Source: Stichopus chloronotus
Lineage: Eukaryota > Echinodermata > Holothuroidea > Aspidochirotida > Stichopodidae
Length of the DNA stretch: 64,000 nt
Assembly (NCBI GenBank): GCA_021234535.1
Contig: CM037840.1
Location: 7,243,094-7,307,093, forward strand
Direction: 5' to 3'
The position numbers were made by a program, and so were the translations under genes. Below, in pieces: positions 22,201 to 37,200 of this stretch (its first letter is position 1; each line of letters starts with the position of its first letter). The notes below the pieces were generated by a model that made no database searches, was not told the origin of the DNA, and was given only the letters and a program-made list of their open reading frames with translations.

Positions 22201-25200
22201 AATGAAGTACATCATGCTCTTTAACTTATATCTATGCTTCAGATGAATCGGCCCCAAAGGGTGTTGATGCACTCCTTGCCAACAACTCACTAAAGCAGCC
22301 AGTCATCGGTATTGTTGACAGTTGTGATAAGTGTATATCAATTGACAATGTGATAAGTGTAGGATCGGTGCAAATAAGTATGATGAATATCCTTTACATA
22401 AAAAAGAATGTTATCAAAATTGCAGACAACAGTGTATTCAAGTAGTTGAAAATTCAGTTATTTAAACTAAGCACATATTAGCATGTCTAAATTTGTACAA
22501 AAATTGATTATGTATTAAAAACAAACTTACTACATAAAGGCGTAGACTGGCACAATATTTAACAATCAAATATAACTGAACGACTCTCAGATTCGACTGA
22601 AATTTAGAAATCTGTTGTTACGCGCCATTTTCTTGCATGCGCATTTTGTCATATTTTTGCATAATTGATTAAAAAAAGATGCTGGATAATTAACAGTGAT
22701 ACTTTCAGTTATGAGCGTTTGTTAAATATATTGCACTCATACGTAAGTTCAACTAAATAACCTGCAATGGTCCAGTGCACAAATGTGTTCATTTGCGAAT
22801 GGTGACTTTTGCCTTGCAATTTTACTAAGTATGTATTAGTATCGATAATATCAGCAAGTATAGCTCAAATCGTAGACACTAACGTAGAAATGAACTTCAC
22901 CTTTTGGCATGACAGCTAAAACTAATTTTGGATAAGCCAAATTACTGCAGCCAGTTTCACTTCCACATACCTCCATGCAGCTCTCGGCGGATGCGCATGC
23001 GAGCTCATCTGTAAAAGCAAAACAGTTAAGTCTGCTGATGCAATCATGAAGTTGAGACCAAACAGGTAGTTGAGCACAAGTTAATAATTGTTGAACTCTG
23101 ATCACTGTTATATTTAACTGTAGTTTTAAAATAAAGCAAACCGGAACTCTAAACACAGACTTGGTATTTCTTAGTCTTCCTTATCAAGCCAACGAAACTG
23201 CCTCTTCAACACACTGAACTGAAATACAAATTGTTTCTTAATTAACTTAAAGTGGCGTTGCACTCCATGATTGAAATTCTAAATGGATTTTGAAGTGTAT
23301 CTTTCAAACCAACTGATATACATGTAGATATCATATTGAGAACCTGTAGAATTGTTTAATATTTTCTTATACTGTAGTGGTACTTAATTTTATTAAGTTG
23401 ACAATGTTTCAATTTTCAATCCTTACTGGGGAAGAAGACTCTGCTTATCATCCCTGGAAGTACCATCAGAAACATCGGCAGCAGTTTAATGTATCCTGCT
23501 AAAAGACAACCACCTTGAGCGTGAGAGAGACTTTTAGAAGCTAAGGCTCTTTGCACTATTATCTGTAAAATATAATAAAAAATGTGAGAACAAATACCAA
23601 CCACTGGATCTGGACTGATCGAGTATTACAAGTAACAACCAACAAGATAAGTGATGTTTATTATTATAAACGCAAAATAGTCTGCCGCAATCAGGCATCT
23701 ACTTTGCTGTGTCTACTTTGCCTGAATCTGTAAGACTAATATTAAAAACAAAATACATGTAATTGTTTGGTATTTCAAAAGAAAACGTGTGAGACTTTTA
23801 CATGCTCAATATATTCAAATCAATTCCTATTTGGTTTCGATGAAATCGTAACCTTTGTAATCATGCGACGGTTTATTTGTATTTGTGATGTCGACATTGT
23901 AAACACAATATCTCAAGAAGGGAAGGTTGACAGATCTCATATTTAGTACATAGGTGAACCACACTGAATGCAAGAACCAAGTCATTTAGGGTCAACATGG
24001 GTCAAATTATGAAAACCTTTGAAACACGGTATCTCAGGGAAGCTTGGACAAATGTCATATGCGGTGTGTTGGTGTACCGCATCAAGTATGAGATCCCTAT
24101 TGTTTTGGTGGGGATCAAGGGTTATTTGAGGCCAACAGGGGTCAAATTGAAGAAGGTGAACTTGGACAGATGTCGTACTAAGTATGCAGGTGTATCTTAC
24201 AAAGTACAAGAACTTTATTGTTTTTTAATGGAGGTCAAAGTCATTTGAGGTCACGATGGGTCAAACTTTGAAAACCTTGTAAATACCGTATCTCAAGAAG
24301 TGAAGCTTTGATAAGTCTCATGTTTGGCATGTAAGTGTAACACATTGATTACAAGATCCTTATTGATTTTAATGGAGTTCAAAGGTCATTTGAAAATTGT
24401 GGAAATATTGTAAACACAATAGCTCAAGGAAAACTTTGGCATATCTCCCATTCTGCAGGTGTATCTCATTGAGTATACAAAAATTCCATTGTCTTTGGTG
24501 AAGGTCAAAGGTCATTTGAGGTCAATGGGGCCTCACTATGGAATTCTTGTAAACATCATATCTCAAGACGGGAAGCTTTAGTTGGAGATGTAGTTGCATC
24601 TCATTGAGTACGAGAACCATTTGGTCTTTATGATGGTCAAAAGTCATTCGATGTCAGGAAGGGTCAAATTGTGAAAACCCTGTAGATATGATATCAAGAA
24701 AGGAAGCTTGCATAGATCTCATCTTTCATATAAAGCATAAGTGGCTTGTGACACGCTCTAATGCTATAATGTCATATTCAGAAAAAGTGCTCATAATCGG
24801 ATCATCAAAACTACAATGCATTTGTGCATTCTAGCTAAAAATTGTTATGATTAGATTAGTGATTATTTGATTACTGTTTTCGAACTCGGGAAAGAATAAG
24901 TTGATTTTATCTCTTTGAAACAAAAATTACTAACGACATATTATTATACTTCAAATATTCACTTCAAAAACATACCCTAATGTTTGGTTAATGTTGTTCT
25001 TTTATCCCTTAAAAGTATATGCTGTAAATATATGTTAATATAATAAATAAAAATAAAAAATGTAATAAAAAATCTATGGAAAGCAAATCAGGAAAATATA
25101 TAATCGTTTCTTTTTTGTACTTACATTGATACATTTTCTACATGATGTTGTAGTTTATCTCATTGATAATACTAAAAAAGAAATAGGCAAAACCCTCAAT

Positions 25201-28200
25201 CTCTTTATCATCCTGTCCGTTCCTATAAACGATATCTTTAAAGATCCGTTGTTAATTTGTGTGCATGTTCCTTCATTATATAATAGCAGGTCATTTTAAA
25301 CTTAGTTTGTTTTTAAGCTTTTTGTAAGTGATTGGCCGTCTCATTAATGCCTCATCTAGGCGTCAGTCTCTGCTAATATCTCTATAGTTTACCGTCACTA
25401 ATGAAATATCGGCAGATTGTTTCTGGTGTGTATATCGCCATGAACACAAGTACGTGCAAAGAGTAACCTTCAACATGTTACGTTTGCTGATACTTATCAA
25501 GAAGAAACTCACGTCACATAAAATATTACAAAGATGAACATTACCTTTGTCTCAAAACCAACTCTTTAAGGCAGTCACACATCACCCCAAGCTACAGCCT
25601 TTGTTTAAGGGTAAGCAAAATTCTTAATAAGTTCTGCTCTTTGATTGAACCAAATTGGAAAGATGCAGAGTAGCTCACATTACACAGCACACTGGGGACA
25701 ATTCTTTTGATTACACGTGTGAAGGAGCTAAGGACAGGCTGAGGGAGGTCTAGAAGTAAGCAATTCTGAGAATTGGAACTGTCTGGAACTGATCAGTCAC
25801 TGTCTTTAATTAACCAAGAATGTAACTTCTAGAGTTACAAGTTTTCCCAGGAAATGGAGACACAGTCCTTTTTGCTCAGAAAATGGAAAACATTCCACAG
25901 GGCTACAAATGGGAATTGTAGCAATCCGATTATCATATCTTGTTCAATTTAAAATATCGAAAGAATGGAATAAAGTTGTTGGAATTTCTGGAGAAACTAC
26001 TACATGGACAGTTTCCAAATAGTAAAGCGTATAGAGGTCCATTAAAACAGTCATATTGCAGATGTACGACTCTTCATGTAGTCCATTTGTGTGTATTCAT
26101 AAAGATGACAAACCTGGTCGGTGCACCAATACCAGATAGAGGACATAGTAAAACCAAAGAGGAACCCTGCCCAGGGCATATCTGAGTGTAAAGGTTCACG
26201 AAGCATCTGCCATGAATCCTCCCTGGGGTACCCGCATCCCTCGGTAAGATTGTTTCTGGTATCATCGGAAATGGCGTCCATGTACTTTATTTTCAACTCA
26301 TGGTATCCACCGACCTTTAAAAAACCTAAAGAAAACACAAAAATCTTTCGATATATTAAGACTGTATTAACTTGTCCAATTAACATGTGATGTATGAAAA
26401 AATGACAATAAAACCGCAAAATGCAAAACATAGAGACGTTTGAAAACTATACGAATAGTATCATTGCCAATTTGTATTTGAGTTATTAATTTGACAGATC
26501 AGTGGAGATAATTCAGAGTAGGTTTAGATATAATATAAATAATATATATAAAATATATATAAAATATAACATATCACCAAAGTGTCATTTAATCATGAAA
26601 TTTAGCTTCGTAAATCATTCTTTGTTTTTTTTTTCTTTATAGTGAGCTTTATATTATCAAATATCAATCATGAAAAATACCTAGTAAATACAATGCTGTA
26701 GAATGATGGTAAAATTAGGAAAATAGAACGTGAATGTATTCATTGTACTGTAATATAGTGAGAGTTTACAAAGTCGTGGTGAGAATTTTTTTTGGTGTTT
26801 TTGGAGGCAGTGATTGTGATATGCCCATCAACATTAACCATTGGTAGGCCTACAATTGGCACAGAAACTTGGCTCATGCAAAGAAGGATATTAAGAAACT
26901 ATATATTTATATTTGCAATTTTTATGGGGCTCTATCACTAACCGATAATGTAGTAAAAAATGACCGATAATGTAGTAACTTTTGTAACCGATAATGTATC
27001 TGCCAGAACCGATAATGTAGTAACTATTCTAACATATAATGTGTTATCAACTTAAAGAATGTAGTAACATTGCAGTATTTTTTTTGTTTAGATCATTCTA
27101 AGAACAGTTTAATACGCTTCCCAACAAAGTTGAACAACGTCCAAAATGTCCAAAACGGCGGTGGTTTTCAAATTTTTAGCCTCGTGTTTCATCTTACATT
27201 TTTTTCGTTTGTTCTGAACATGTGTTCATTACGTATGGTCCTGGTGTAAGAGAACTAGTGATCTAAGTTTTATACTTCTCGATTTCTGGGTTATTGGGGC
27301 AAAAATCAGTAGTTTAAGATGATTAAAATCCGAGAAGTTAGTTTGGGTTCTAATTTATATGTAAGGGAACATTGCGCACATAGATACACAGGCGCAACAT
27401 ACTTCCAGCGGGAAACAGTGAGCATTGTCATACAAATCAGGCCATTGATAAATGTTGATAGGGTAGGAGAGGCTTAGAACGTATGAAAGCAACACATTTG
27501 AAAGCCAGCGTAGTTGTCAGGAGAGAGAGAGAGAGAGGGGGGGGGGGGCGGTGGTAGCATGTGATGAAAGTGAGATGATAAAAGTGAGCCTGGCATCATG
27601 ATTTTGTGCAACCTGCAGCCTTCTGAGCAAGGAAATGTTGATCTCAAGAATTAAGTAGACCAATCATGATACGCGAGATAAATGCATGAACAAGTATCTT
27701 AGTGACTACATGAGTTGAAAGGTGATGAATACGTGGAATATTGAGAAGGTAGGTATGTACATGACCAGATGGTTTAAATTTGCAGTGCGGTAAGTTTTAA
27801 TCTTTGCATCTTTGTCATATGAACAACAAAGAGTACATGAGAAGGGTATACAGACATCCTTTGTAAGAACTTTTCTTTCAATATATCAGACACACTGTTT
27901 TTTTTTTTTTGAGTTATGTTTCAATAAAAGAAATCAAGACCAGGCTAAAAAAAAAACAACAACAAAAAACAGCAGGCTCGAACCAGTAGAAAGACTTGAG
28001 CTAACTTTTAAAGGTTAAATTTACAAACTGTCTTCAAGGGCATTGTCTATTGTGAGAGTTGGTTCCTTCACAGCTGATTATAGTTTGAGTTACTGAATGT
28101 GGAGGTTACTCAAAGTGGACATGAAAACAAATGAATAGTTTAGATAGGCTTTTGATGTTCTAGTTAAAAACTTGGATTCTTAGAGATGGTGAAGAAAAGA

Positions 28201-31200
28201 AACCCAGGAAATTTTAATTTCACCACTAGAAGAGGAGAGTAGCCAGAGTGGATCTATCTGACGTGAAATGAAAGGTCTGTGTTAACAGAAGATATGGGAC
28301 GTGAATGGATCGACAACGCATTAAACATTAGAGAGGGAACTATGAACAATGCAAGCCATGAAGATGGCTATACCATGAGGAAATCCCAAACCCAACCTAT
28401 CAATGTCTTACTCTTGAAATCATGGGTTAATTTAAATTTCACAGTAATGCTAGGCTAGCTATGATGTAATCATTCATGCAGCTGGTTTCATTATACCAGC
28501 ATTAATCAGTTGAGCTGTAGTCGTACGTAAAATGATATGCTTCAACAAAACGATGGTAACTTTTGCTAATCAAATGTAATAACAATATAAAGTTAATTTA
28601 ATAATGTCACTCCAAGAATTGAAATGACACACACACACAACCACACGCAAGGGCATTGAAAAGTTTGGCACTATTGGTTGTTGTAAAAAAAAAGAAGATA
28701 AATCGAGAATATCGGTGTCGTTTACAAAGTTTTATTAACCTGATAAACATTATGTATTTTATTAATAAGACAAATTTCATTTGTATGATACTGCATTATC
28801 CTGATTATTATACTTATTACGATACTGCAATACTCGTATCGTGCTCCTAGCATTACAAAATCATCGCAAATCATTTGCTCACTAAGTATATATGGATTGG
28901 ATTTAACTTCGAAGTAATTTGATAATTTAGAGAAAAACCACATTACCAAAAAAAAAAAAAAAAAAAGGACTTGGACCGTGTGGTAGAACCCCAACTGATA
29001 CTTACTCAAGATGCTCAGAACTACAGCTCCAATTATCATGATGAAAAACTGCAAGGTGTCTGTGTAAATAACTGCTGCCAATCCACCTGAGATTACAAAA
29101 GATTACTGAAATTCCGTGTTAAGAAACGTTCATTGAATTGAAATCACTCCATGTCATATTTTTTGGCTAACAAAATACATTTACAAATACATTTACTTTT
29201 AAATGGAAAAGTTGGTCTTTACCTTGATGTTTCTATTCAGAGAACTTGAAAGCATCGGTAGTGTTTGCAACAGGTCCACAATTCGAACCCGAGTACTCGA
29301 ACCCGAGTACTCGCTGTCCAAAATCGGTCAAATGCTCTCCAAAATATAGCTTCCGTTAAGATACGAATTCATTGTGAAGTCATAATACCACATTTTGCTT
29401 TGTATGCAAACACCACTCTTAGTTCTGCACCATCCTTAGTTATGTAACCTACTTACAATGTACCTCATACAAGTGAAACTTGGAACCTGGTAGCAATTTC
29501 AGAACAGGTTCCTGACATCTTCAGTGACGTAGCGGGTTAAGTAACATTTGAAAGTGTTACTTTAGAAGAACGCTTATTTGGCATACACATGAACACACAG
29601 AAAAATATATAGTACAAAAATATAGTAGAAGAGACTACTAGCCTGTGAAGCTGTGACAAAAACATTTATGATAACTCACAATCTCACCTGGTTACAATTA
29701 TTACACCTACGATGTACTCTCCTGAAATCTATTTTCAACGAAAACATATCTATTTTCTTGACATATTTTATGAGCAATGTTGTGCAATCACTTATATAAC
29801 CATCGACTTAATTTGAGACTTTAGTTGTCACAAGTGGTTGATTGAATATTACGTTTCTTTGTAATATAAGATTATTTTTAATTTGTCACAGTTCTGACAA
29901 AATTTTCACTTTCACCTGTAACAGTATATATTGCTGTGATGGCTAGCAACAGGAAAATGGCGGCATAGAGATTCCATTGCAGCGTTACTTGAATAAAAAG
30001 TGCTCCCGAATAAAGGTCAACCTGGAAGAGAAACAAACTAAACTTTCAGGTCGTAAATGCAGGAGATATTACTTGCTAAATTAAAGAAATCATCAGACCT
30101 TTCTTTCAGTAATCAGTCTGCCACGGAACAAAGATAATTAATTAGAATATGCTCGTCGGCAAACAACAACCCGTTATAAAAGTTAACTGAGTGTAATATC
30201 CACACTGTTTGCTTTAAGGTGGTACCCTCTTTGCTTGATATTTATTAAAATGAAGCACAAATGTCAACGATATTTAGACATGAATGGTGCATGGGAAGTT
30301 GCAACTGTAATAAAGCGGTAACGGTTATCATCAAAATAGTTCCTTGAAAGTATGAAGGAACAATCAAAGATTTTACCTTGCTTTATTGTTGACTTGGTTT
30401 GCGGCTTTGGTTGATGTTCACCTACATGGCTGAACAAACCGACTCAAGTCAAATTTTCTCTCATTAAACTTTCATTGAATGCTACCTTTACTTTATACTT
30501 CAAGTTAAATTTGACCAATAACACTCATCACCTCACCCGAGGTTTATCAACAAATCACGTTTTCAGTTTAAACATTTTCCATCTTCCTTCTTGTTTTCAA
30601 CTCTTGACATCATAATACACGCGTTTACGCGTCTATGTCGTCACCATAGTGGATCCTTTAGGTAAAATAAATCAATAAAAGAATAAACAAAGAAACCTAA
30701 ATGACAATATAACGCACACTAATTATGCCAATTGTCACCTAACGGATGTAAACCTACATTGCTCCCCTTCTCTACACAACATCAGTGGTCTTTTGATAAA
30801 TATAATTGATATCAGGGGCGGATCCAAGAGGATGGGGGGGGGGGGGAAGGATTCGTCACATCAACAAATAAGTATACTTATCCAAAAGTTTTCTGGTACG
30901 TTAGATTGGCCATGAGTTCTTGCTGAGACCTCCGGCATGTGCCACCCCCTAAAACAAAATTCTAACTACGCCCGTCCGCGTATATTGAGTTTCTTGACCC
31001 CCCTACAAAACAACCCTAGTGACGCCATTGGTCCAAGAGCTTTGGAATAAAATTGCCAAAGACTTCTAATTATACTAGGGAGAACAGTTTTCTATCAAAG
31101 GAAATACTGACATTACCATTTCGCATGACTTTATTTATACAACAAAAAAAAATCGGGTACTCCCCGCGCCAGCTGATGATGGCGCTCCGCTATGATTATT

Positions 31201-34200
31201 TTCCAAGATGATCCCCTGCACCATCCACTGTCTCTACCCTCAGTTCCCTCCCCCTCCTCTCCTTCGAAATTTCTGGATCCTCGTCTGGATATGTCGAAGG
31301 GAGAAGATATAAGTTGTCAACTTTTTCTTTCAGTGGCTGCATGCCAAGGAATCTTACCGATATTTTAGTGAAGATATACAAGATGAAAGAGAGTAGCGCT
31401 AGTAATACTCTAACCCTTTGACCACCGAAACGTTTCATCATGTACTCTGGTAGGGTACACACCTGTCAGTAAAAAGAAATTAAATATTTAAACTAATTAG
31501 GCTTAATTACTTGCAAGAAACTGACCACTTTCGAAATTGTACTATGCCTGAATGTAACATCTTTGCCAAAATACTTTGAAAAGGTACACAGCTTCATTTA
31601 TACAGAAAGGAATGAGAAGAATCCAAAGCAGATAGAGAAGGTGATGCTAATCTGTTAAATGATGTTAATTATAGGACAACACCTGCACTCATCCACGAGA
31701 GCAAATTGGTTATCAAATCCATGCTGTTTTATGTGCCCTATAGTTATTGACTAGATATGAATGTTCACAAAGCTAACCAGTTAACGACGTCGATACGGTA
31801 CTGAGTAGAAATACATCACTACAAGGATGTGAGAATACAGTAATCATGTTGCAGCAAGTATTTCATCAGCCAGTTGCTATGGATACTGCCATTTGAACGG
31901 ATATGTAGTTCATCCTACTTCACATGACGAAATGAAATTCAAATGCTATGTTGCAAGAAACCAGAGGAATTGTGCCTCCATACTACCACGAGGCACCACT
32001 CATTGCAGTGTCACTGGTGTTAAGTGAAACCATATTCGGCAGAATCATTTCGTGTACCTCTTGAAGAACGAAGTGCATTTCTTAGAAATTTGAAGATCTG
32101 AAGCTGGATATCCCGGCGATTATAATGTCAGTAGCTATAGGCTACCTTAAACATAGCACTTTAACCGTGACAGCAGGGCTGATGTTAAACTGTAACTAAT
32201 AGGATACTGTTCAAGATACTGCAGTGAATAAGAACTGGTGTGGATCATTCTACAAGTTTAATTTTTCACAATCGACTATAGCCATTAAAATGTCTCAGGC
32301 AGAAAGCAATGTCATGAAGGTTGTAATTGTAATATTTGGACTCATTTAATTTAAGTGGTATTCAGCTCACCCCACTGGCTATGTATACTGGCAGAAAGAC
32401 CCATCCGAGCAGTTGAACAAGGAGACATGCCTGCAGGTAAATAGAAAAGCAGACAAGTTTCTCTGGAGTAAATGTCACACCTGTGGACAATTGTTACCAT
32501 ATTAATTCTAACATCAAAAGCTGCCTGAAGTGGTTGGTACTGCAATAAAATAGGTTTTTCAAGTGTTCCAACACACTAATAAATATGCTTATAATTCAGG
32601 TCCAATCAGATTATCTTCAAGAAATTCGAGATATTTTTAATGCACTTAGTAAATAGCAGATTTATAAGAAGGCACATGAAACTGTAAGAAGAGGTTATAC
32701 ATCTGAATTGACATTATTGTAGATGTACAGATTTTGTATACACAACATTATATTAGTAGTAATCAACGCAACAGACAAAGCCAAGCTATTGTCTTTTCTG
32801 TAACAGTAACTACAATGGTTGAAGTCCTTTCTGATCTTCATACCAAGTTTGAAGTATATTGATCCATGAAATCCATTCTTATGTGATCCACGTAAATAGC
32901 TGCTGTCATCAAAATAAACCCCATCTGACCAATGCACTTGTCGATTGCATGAGCGGCTCCCATCCTCCATCTTGCACACCCCCCCCTCACATTAAGCATA
33001 ATTGGTAGGAATATGTGTTCAAATAAATGACACTGGGAAAGTGACCCACTACATAACTTCATCGTTTTATCAAAGGAGAGTGATGGGTCACAGAAAGTGA
33101 GATTGATCACTTCAAACTCAATAAAATACATTAAAGAGCCACTTCACCCGAAAATTAAGGATGGGGGGGGGGGGTCCGTTACCTACTTGGAGCACTTCCT
33201 TTCATAAGCAGAATACTCTCGCGCTTGAATATCTTGTAATTCGAATATGTGTAGATGTAAATAATATTGACATGCATGCTATATAGAGTTCGTTTTGTGT
33301 GCAAGAAGTGGCAGGCGTTTAGAGCGAGGACACTCCAGAAAATTGAAGCTGACACCACCCTCACTTTTCGGGCGCGTGACCCTTTAAACTCTGTGCCACA
33401 ATGGATGTACTTGAAAAATTCATTTCTCGACATGACTGTTACTGAGTGTTACATTGAACTGTATGATTTATTGACTCGATAAGTACAATGATCTCATCAA
33501 GGGGCCTGGATGACAGTCACAGAATTCGCATGTGCGCCATAAAATACAGAGATAAACATAAATTACCTCTCTTGCAGTTTTTCTGGAAACTTGGCAATTA
33601 GAAACAGTTCTATATGGCCTTTTTGTATAGGCCTACACTCACAAAAAGTAAAATAAGAACTCCATAACTTTTTGGTAAAATTTTACACACAGTTAATGTA
33701 AATCTTACATTATGATGTAACAATTTTACTAAAATGTAGTAAAATTTACCAAAATTAAGTAGAATTTACAAATACTGCTTACATTGATTTTACATAAAAT
33801 TTATGGAGTTCTTATTTTACGTAATTTAAGTAAATAATTCTCTGAGTGTACTTACATTTAATTCAAATGCTGCAACACTGATTCCACCGGCTGCTCCGGA
33901 ACCGGCAAGGCCAATAAAATGCTCGCTGCCGATATTACTTGCAAATAGCGATGCTCCAACCTGCAAGGAAGAAAATTCAAACTGTTGGAAAGAACATAAA
34001 TGAGGAGGCCTCAATACAAGGTAAATGACTAAGGGTGAACTGAGTGTTTAAAGAGGCCGTTCCAACTTACAGTGAACAGTCCTGTTTACAATCACACACC
34101 ATAAAGTAGGTTTCTAGATACAACCTAAGGGATTGTCGCCTAATGTGCCAGATCGCAGCCGTCGCAGTTAATGGCTTTTTATAAGTCCACAGGCCAATTT

Positions 34201-37200
34201 CCAACGTAACAGGATTAATTTAAAAGAGGATGTGGAAGGGGAAGAAGCAAAACTAGCTTGGTTATTTAGGATTGCTAAATTGACACCATCTAAGAGAAGC
34301 GCCACCATCAGTAAGGGGCGTGGTTGGGTGGGGTCCTTAAGAAAAATAACCGAGATCTTTTGCGCGAAACGCAACCCACTTGGGTGTAAATCATATTTTC
34401 CCTTTAAAATGAGCCAAAAATTTTCGCGCTATGTAATATCCAGTAGAATAAAAAAACAATTTTTCCGACAAAAGCACAAACAATTTTGAAGGGGGATTTA
34501 CCATGCATAGAACATTCGTATAGAAAGCGAATTTATTTTATACGTATGAAAGCCCGACCAACATCACATATACACTTTACAAAGAACACAAATTTTTCAG
34601 ACGGTTACCTTCTTCACCGTAGAATACAGTAGTCCTGACTTGTAACTGGTTGTATCCCCCTCCACACACTTTCCGGGACCTAGCGTCAACCTTAGGCGTG
34701 TATTGTCTAGAAATTTATTGACAAAGTTCATGCGTGTGATTACATGAAATGGCACATCAAAGGGGGTTTCATTTAAACATAGTCCTTCAAAGGGGACAAA
34801 CTAAATTTTGGTTCTTTGTCACCTTAGGGTTCCTTTATAGAAACCACAGACACCATCTAAACGAAGCGCCACTATCATTTGTGTACCAGAATACCACAAA
34901 TACATACAGATCGCAGGGAATGGCGGGCCGCAGACCTGTTTTCAAAACAAATTTCTTTCAAGATGGTTGAAAAGTTCGAAGAACTTAATTGCTCAAAATT
35001 TTAACGTCAAAGGTCAACTAAACGTCACACAAAAGGACCGATTTGGGACCAAGCCTTCAAATGTTTCTTTCATATTTTAATACAGATTAATGATCTCATA
35101 ACAAGTGCTCAGTATTATCATTGAACATATTTGAACATCTTTATATATTGAACATATTGGCTACATACAAAGTGGGGTGTTCAGCAATTTGAGTTAAATT
35201 ACTGAGTGGTTAATTTAGCTAGAGTTGATTGTACTGAAGGTCAGCTTCGTTGACTCCATCTCTATTGACCAATAAAGGATATTGTAATGAATGGAAGTAG
35301 TGTTTGATATTGCCTACCTATAAAGTCACAAAGGAAGGCGTGATCATTAAAATGTACAAAGACAACGAAAAAGTGACTAAAATCACACCTAATAATGTTG
35401 GCTGCGAGTTCAATGAAATGTGAAAATAAAGAAGTTGGAACTAACAGCTATTTCAAAGAAATTTGAAGAATTCTCGTCACATGCCAGTGATACAATAATG
35501 TGAGCTGACAGGATTGGGAGAAAACTTGCGTGTTGTCTGCTGTTGTGTGTTCGTAAACTTCATCAAATGTTGCCATATCCTGCCAGTTTGCCAGTTGGAG
35601 AATATCTTTACAGAAGTAACAATTCACCTTTGCAGATAGTACACTTTTTAAACATCTGTTTTACCCTTTATGAGTGGGGGTGCCTATAAAATTTTGGGGG
35701 AGGGGATGCCTAGCCCCCTAGGCACTCCACTTATTCAGTAAGATGGTGTAAGAGAAGGGGTAGCTGGTCTTATTCTAAATTGCATTAAATAAATTAAACT
35801 GATTTAACCTACCAATGCAACATTACATTTATGTCTTATCTTGCTTACAAATTAAGCATTTCTTTCCAGAGGTTATAATATATTTAAACACATGACTGGG
35901 AAAAGTATCACGTCAATAAAATATTCCTACCGTAAAAAAAAAAAAAAAAAAAAACGATGAACACTAAAAAGAAGACCAAAGTATATATATTTTTCTCTGC
36001 ATGTCATTGAACTGTACTGAAAGAATTAGTGACACAGTAAATATATGTAGTTGATCATTAAGATATACTTCCTTGTATAACAACTAAAGCAATCATCGAC
36101 CGTGACACATATATTCCTACTAGTGTTAGTACACACTAAATTAATGATGAAACACTGTTTGTCTTAAGAACAAAACTTTGCAATGCCATAACTAATAATT
36201 TAGACTTTGATATTGCCGGTAATTTTTTTTTTCTGTAATTGCTTAATATAGATTCACAAAAGATAACACACGTCCGAGCTGAGAGAAATGTACGTCCGTT
36301 TGTTATTTTGATTTTGTGGCTGAATAGGCGAATAATGAGAAGATGAAGAGTGCACTATAAGGAATGATATGATCGTGAATTTCATTTAGGCTACATACAG
36401 GTCACAGTTTCTCACCGGAAGCCATGGCATGCGTCTCCCTGCCAGAAAGTAACCGGTAATCGTCCCTCTGTTGGACCGACGGAGAGACTGTAGAAGCAAA
36501 ATAAGTCAACATTTGGGTAACTTTATAAAGTGATGCTGAATCGGGGCGGAAGTTGGCACACCGCAGCTGTAGATATTCTCTAAATTTGCTGTTTAATTCA
36601 ATCTGTTAGCCAGTGATGGAATGGTCGTTCTTGGTGCCCCCCCCCCCCAAAAAAATGAATGAAACATTATACTGCATCACACCACGACGTGAATGAAACA
36701 CTAAGTCGAAGGCTTTTTGTACAAGCAGATGTCATATTTCATGACCACGACAGGACTGTGAAGAAACCAGATAACTATTAACTATTGATTCCAGTAATAT
36801 ATCTCCAAGGCTGACCGAAGAGGACTTCTTTATTGTTTGAAGTCAGAACAGAGTTACTTTGAGTGAACCACTTTGACTTGGATAAGTTTAGAAAACCTTC
36901 GTCACCAAGTCGTGGTTGTGTACATTCACTGTTATTAAAGATGTGAAAACTCAACATTAATTGCACAGGATCAGAACAAAGATAGTAGGCCAAATAACTG
37001 TATGGTAAGGACACAGAAAACACAAGATGTATCGCCAATGTAATTCAATCTCGTTCCGAAATAATGTGTCATCTGTATTTTCTCATAAGTTAAATATTTC
37101 TAGTTGGGTTTTCAAACTCTCTTGAAACAAGAATATATAAACCAACAGATGAGGAATCAAGGACAGCGGCCTTGTTTCTCATATAACGGTACGCGAGTAT

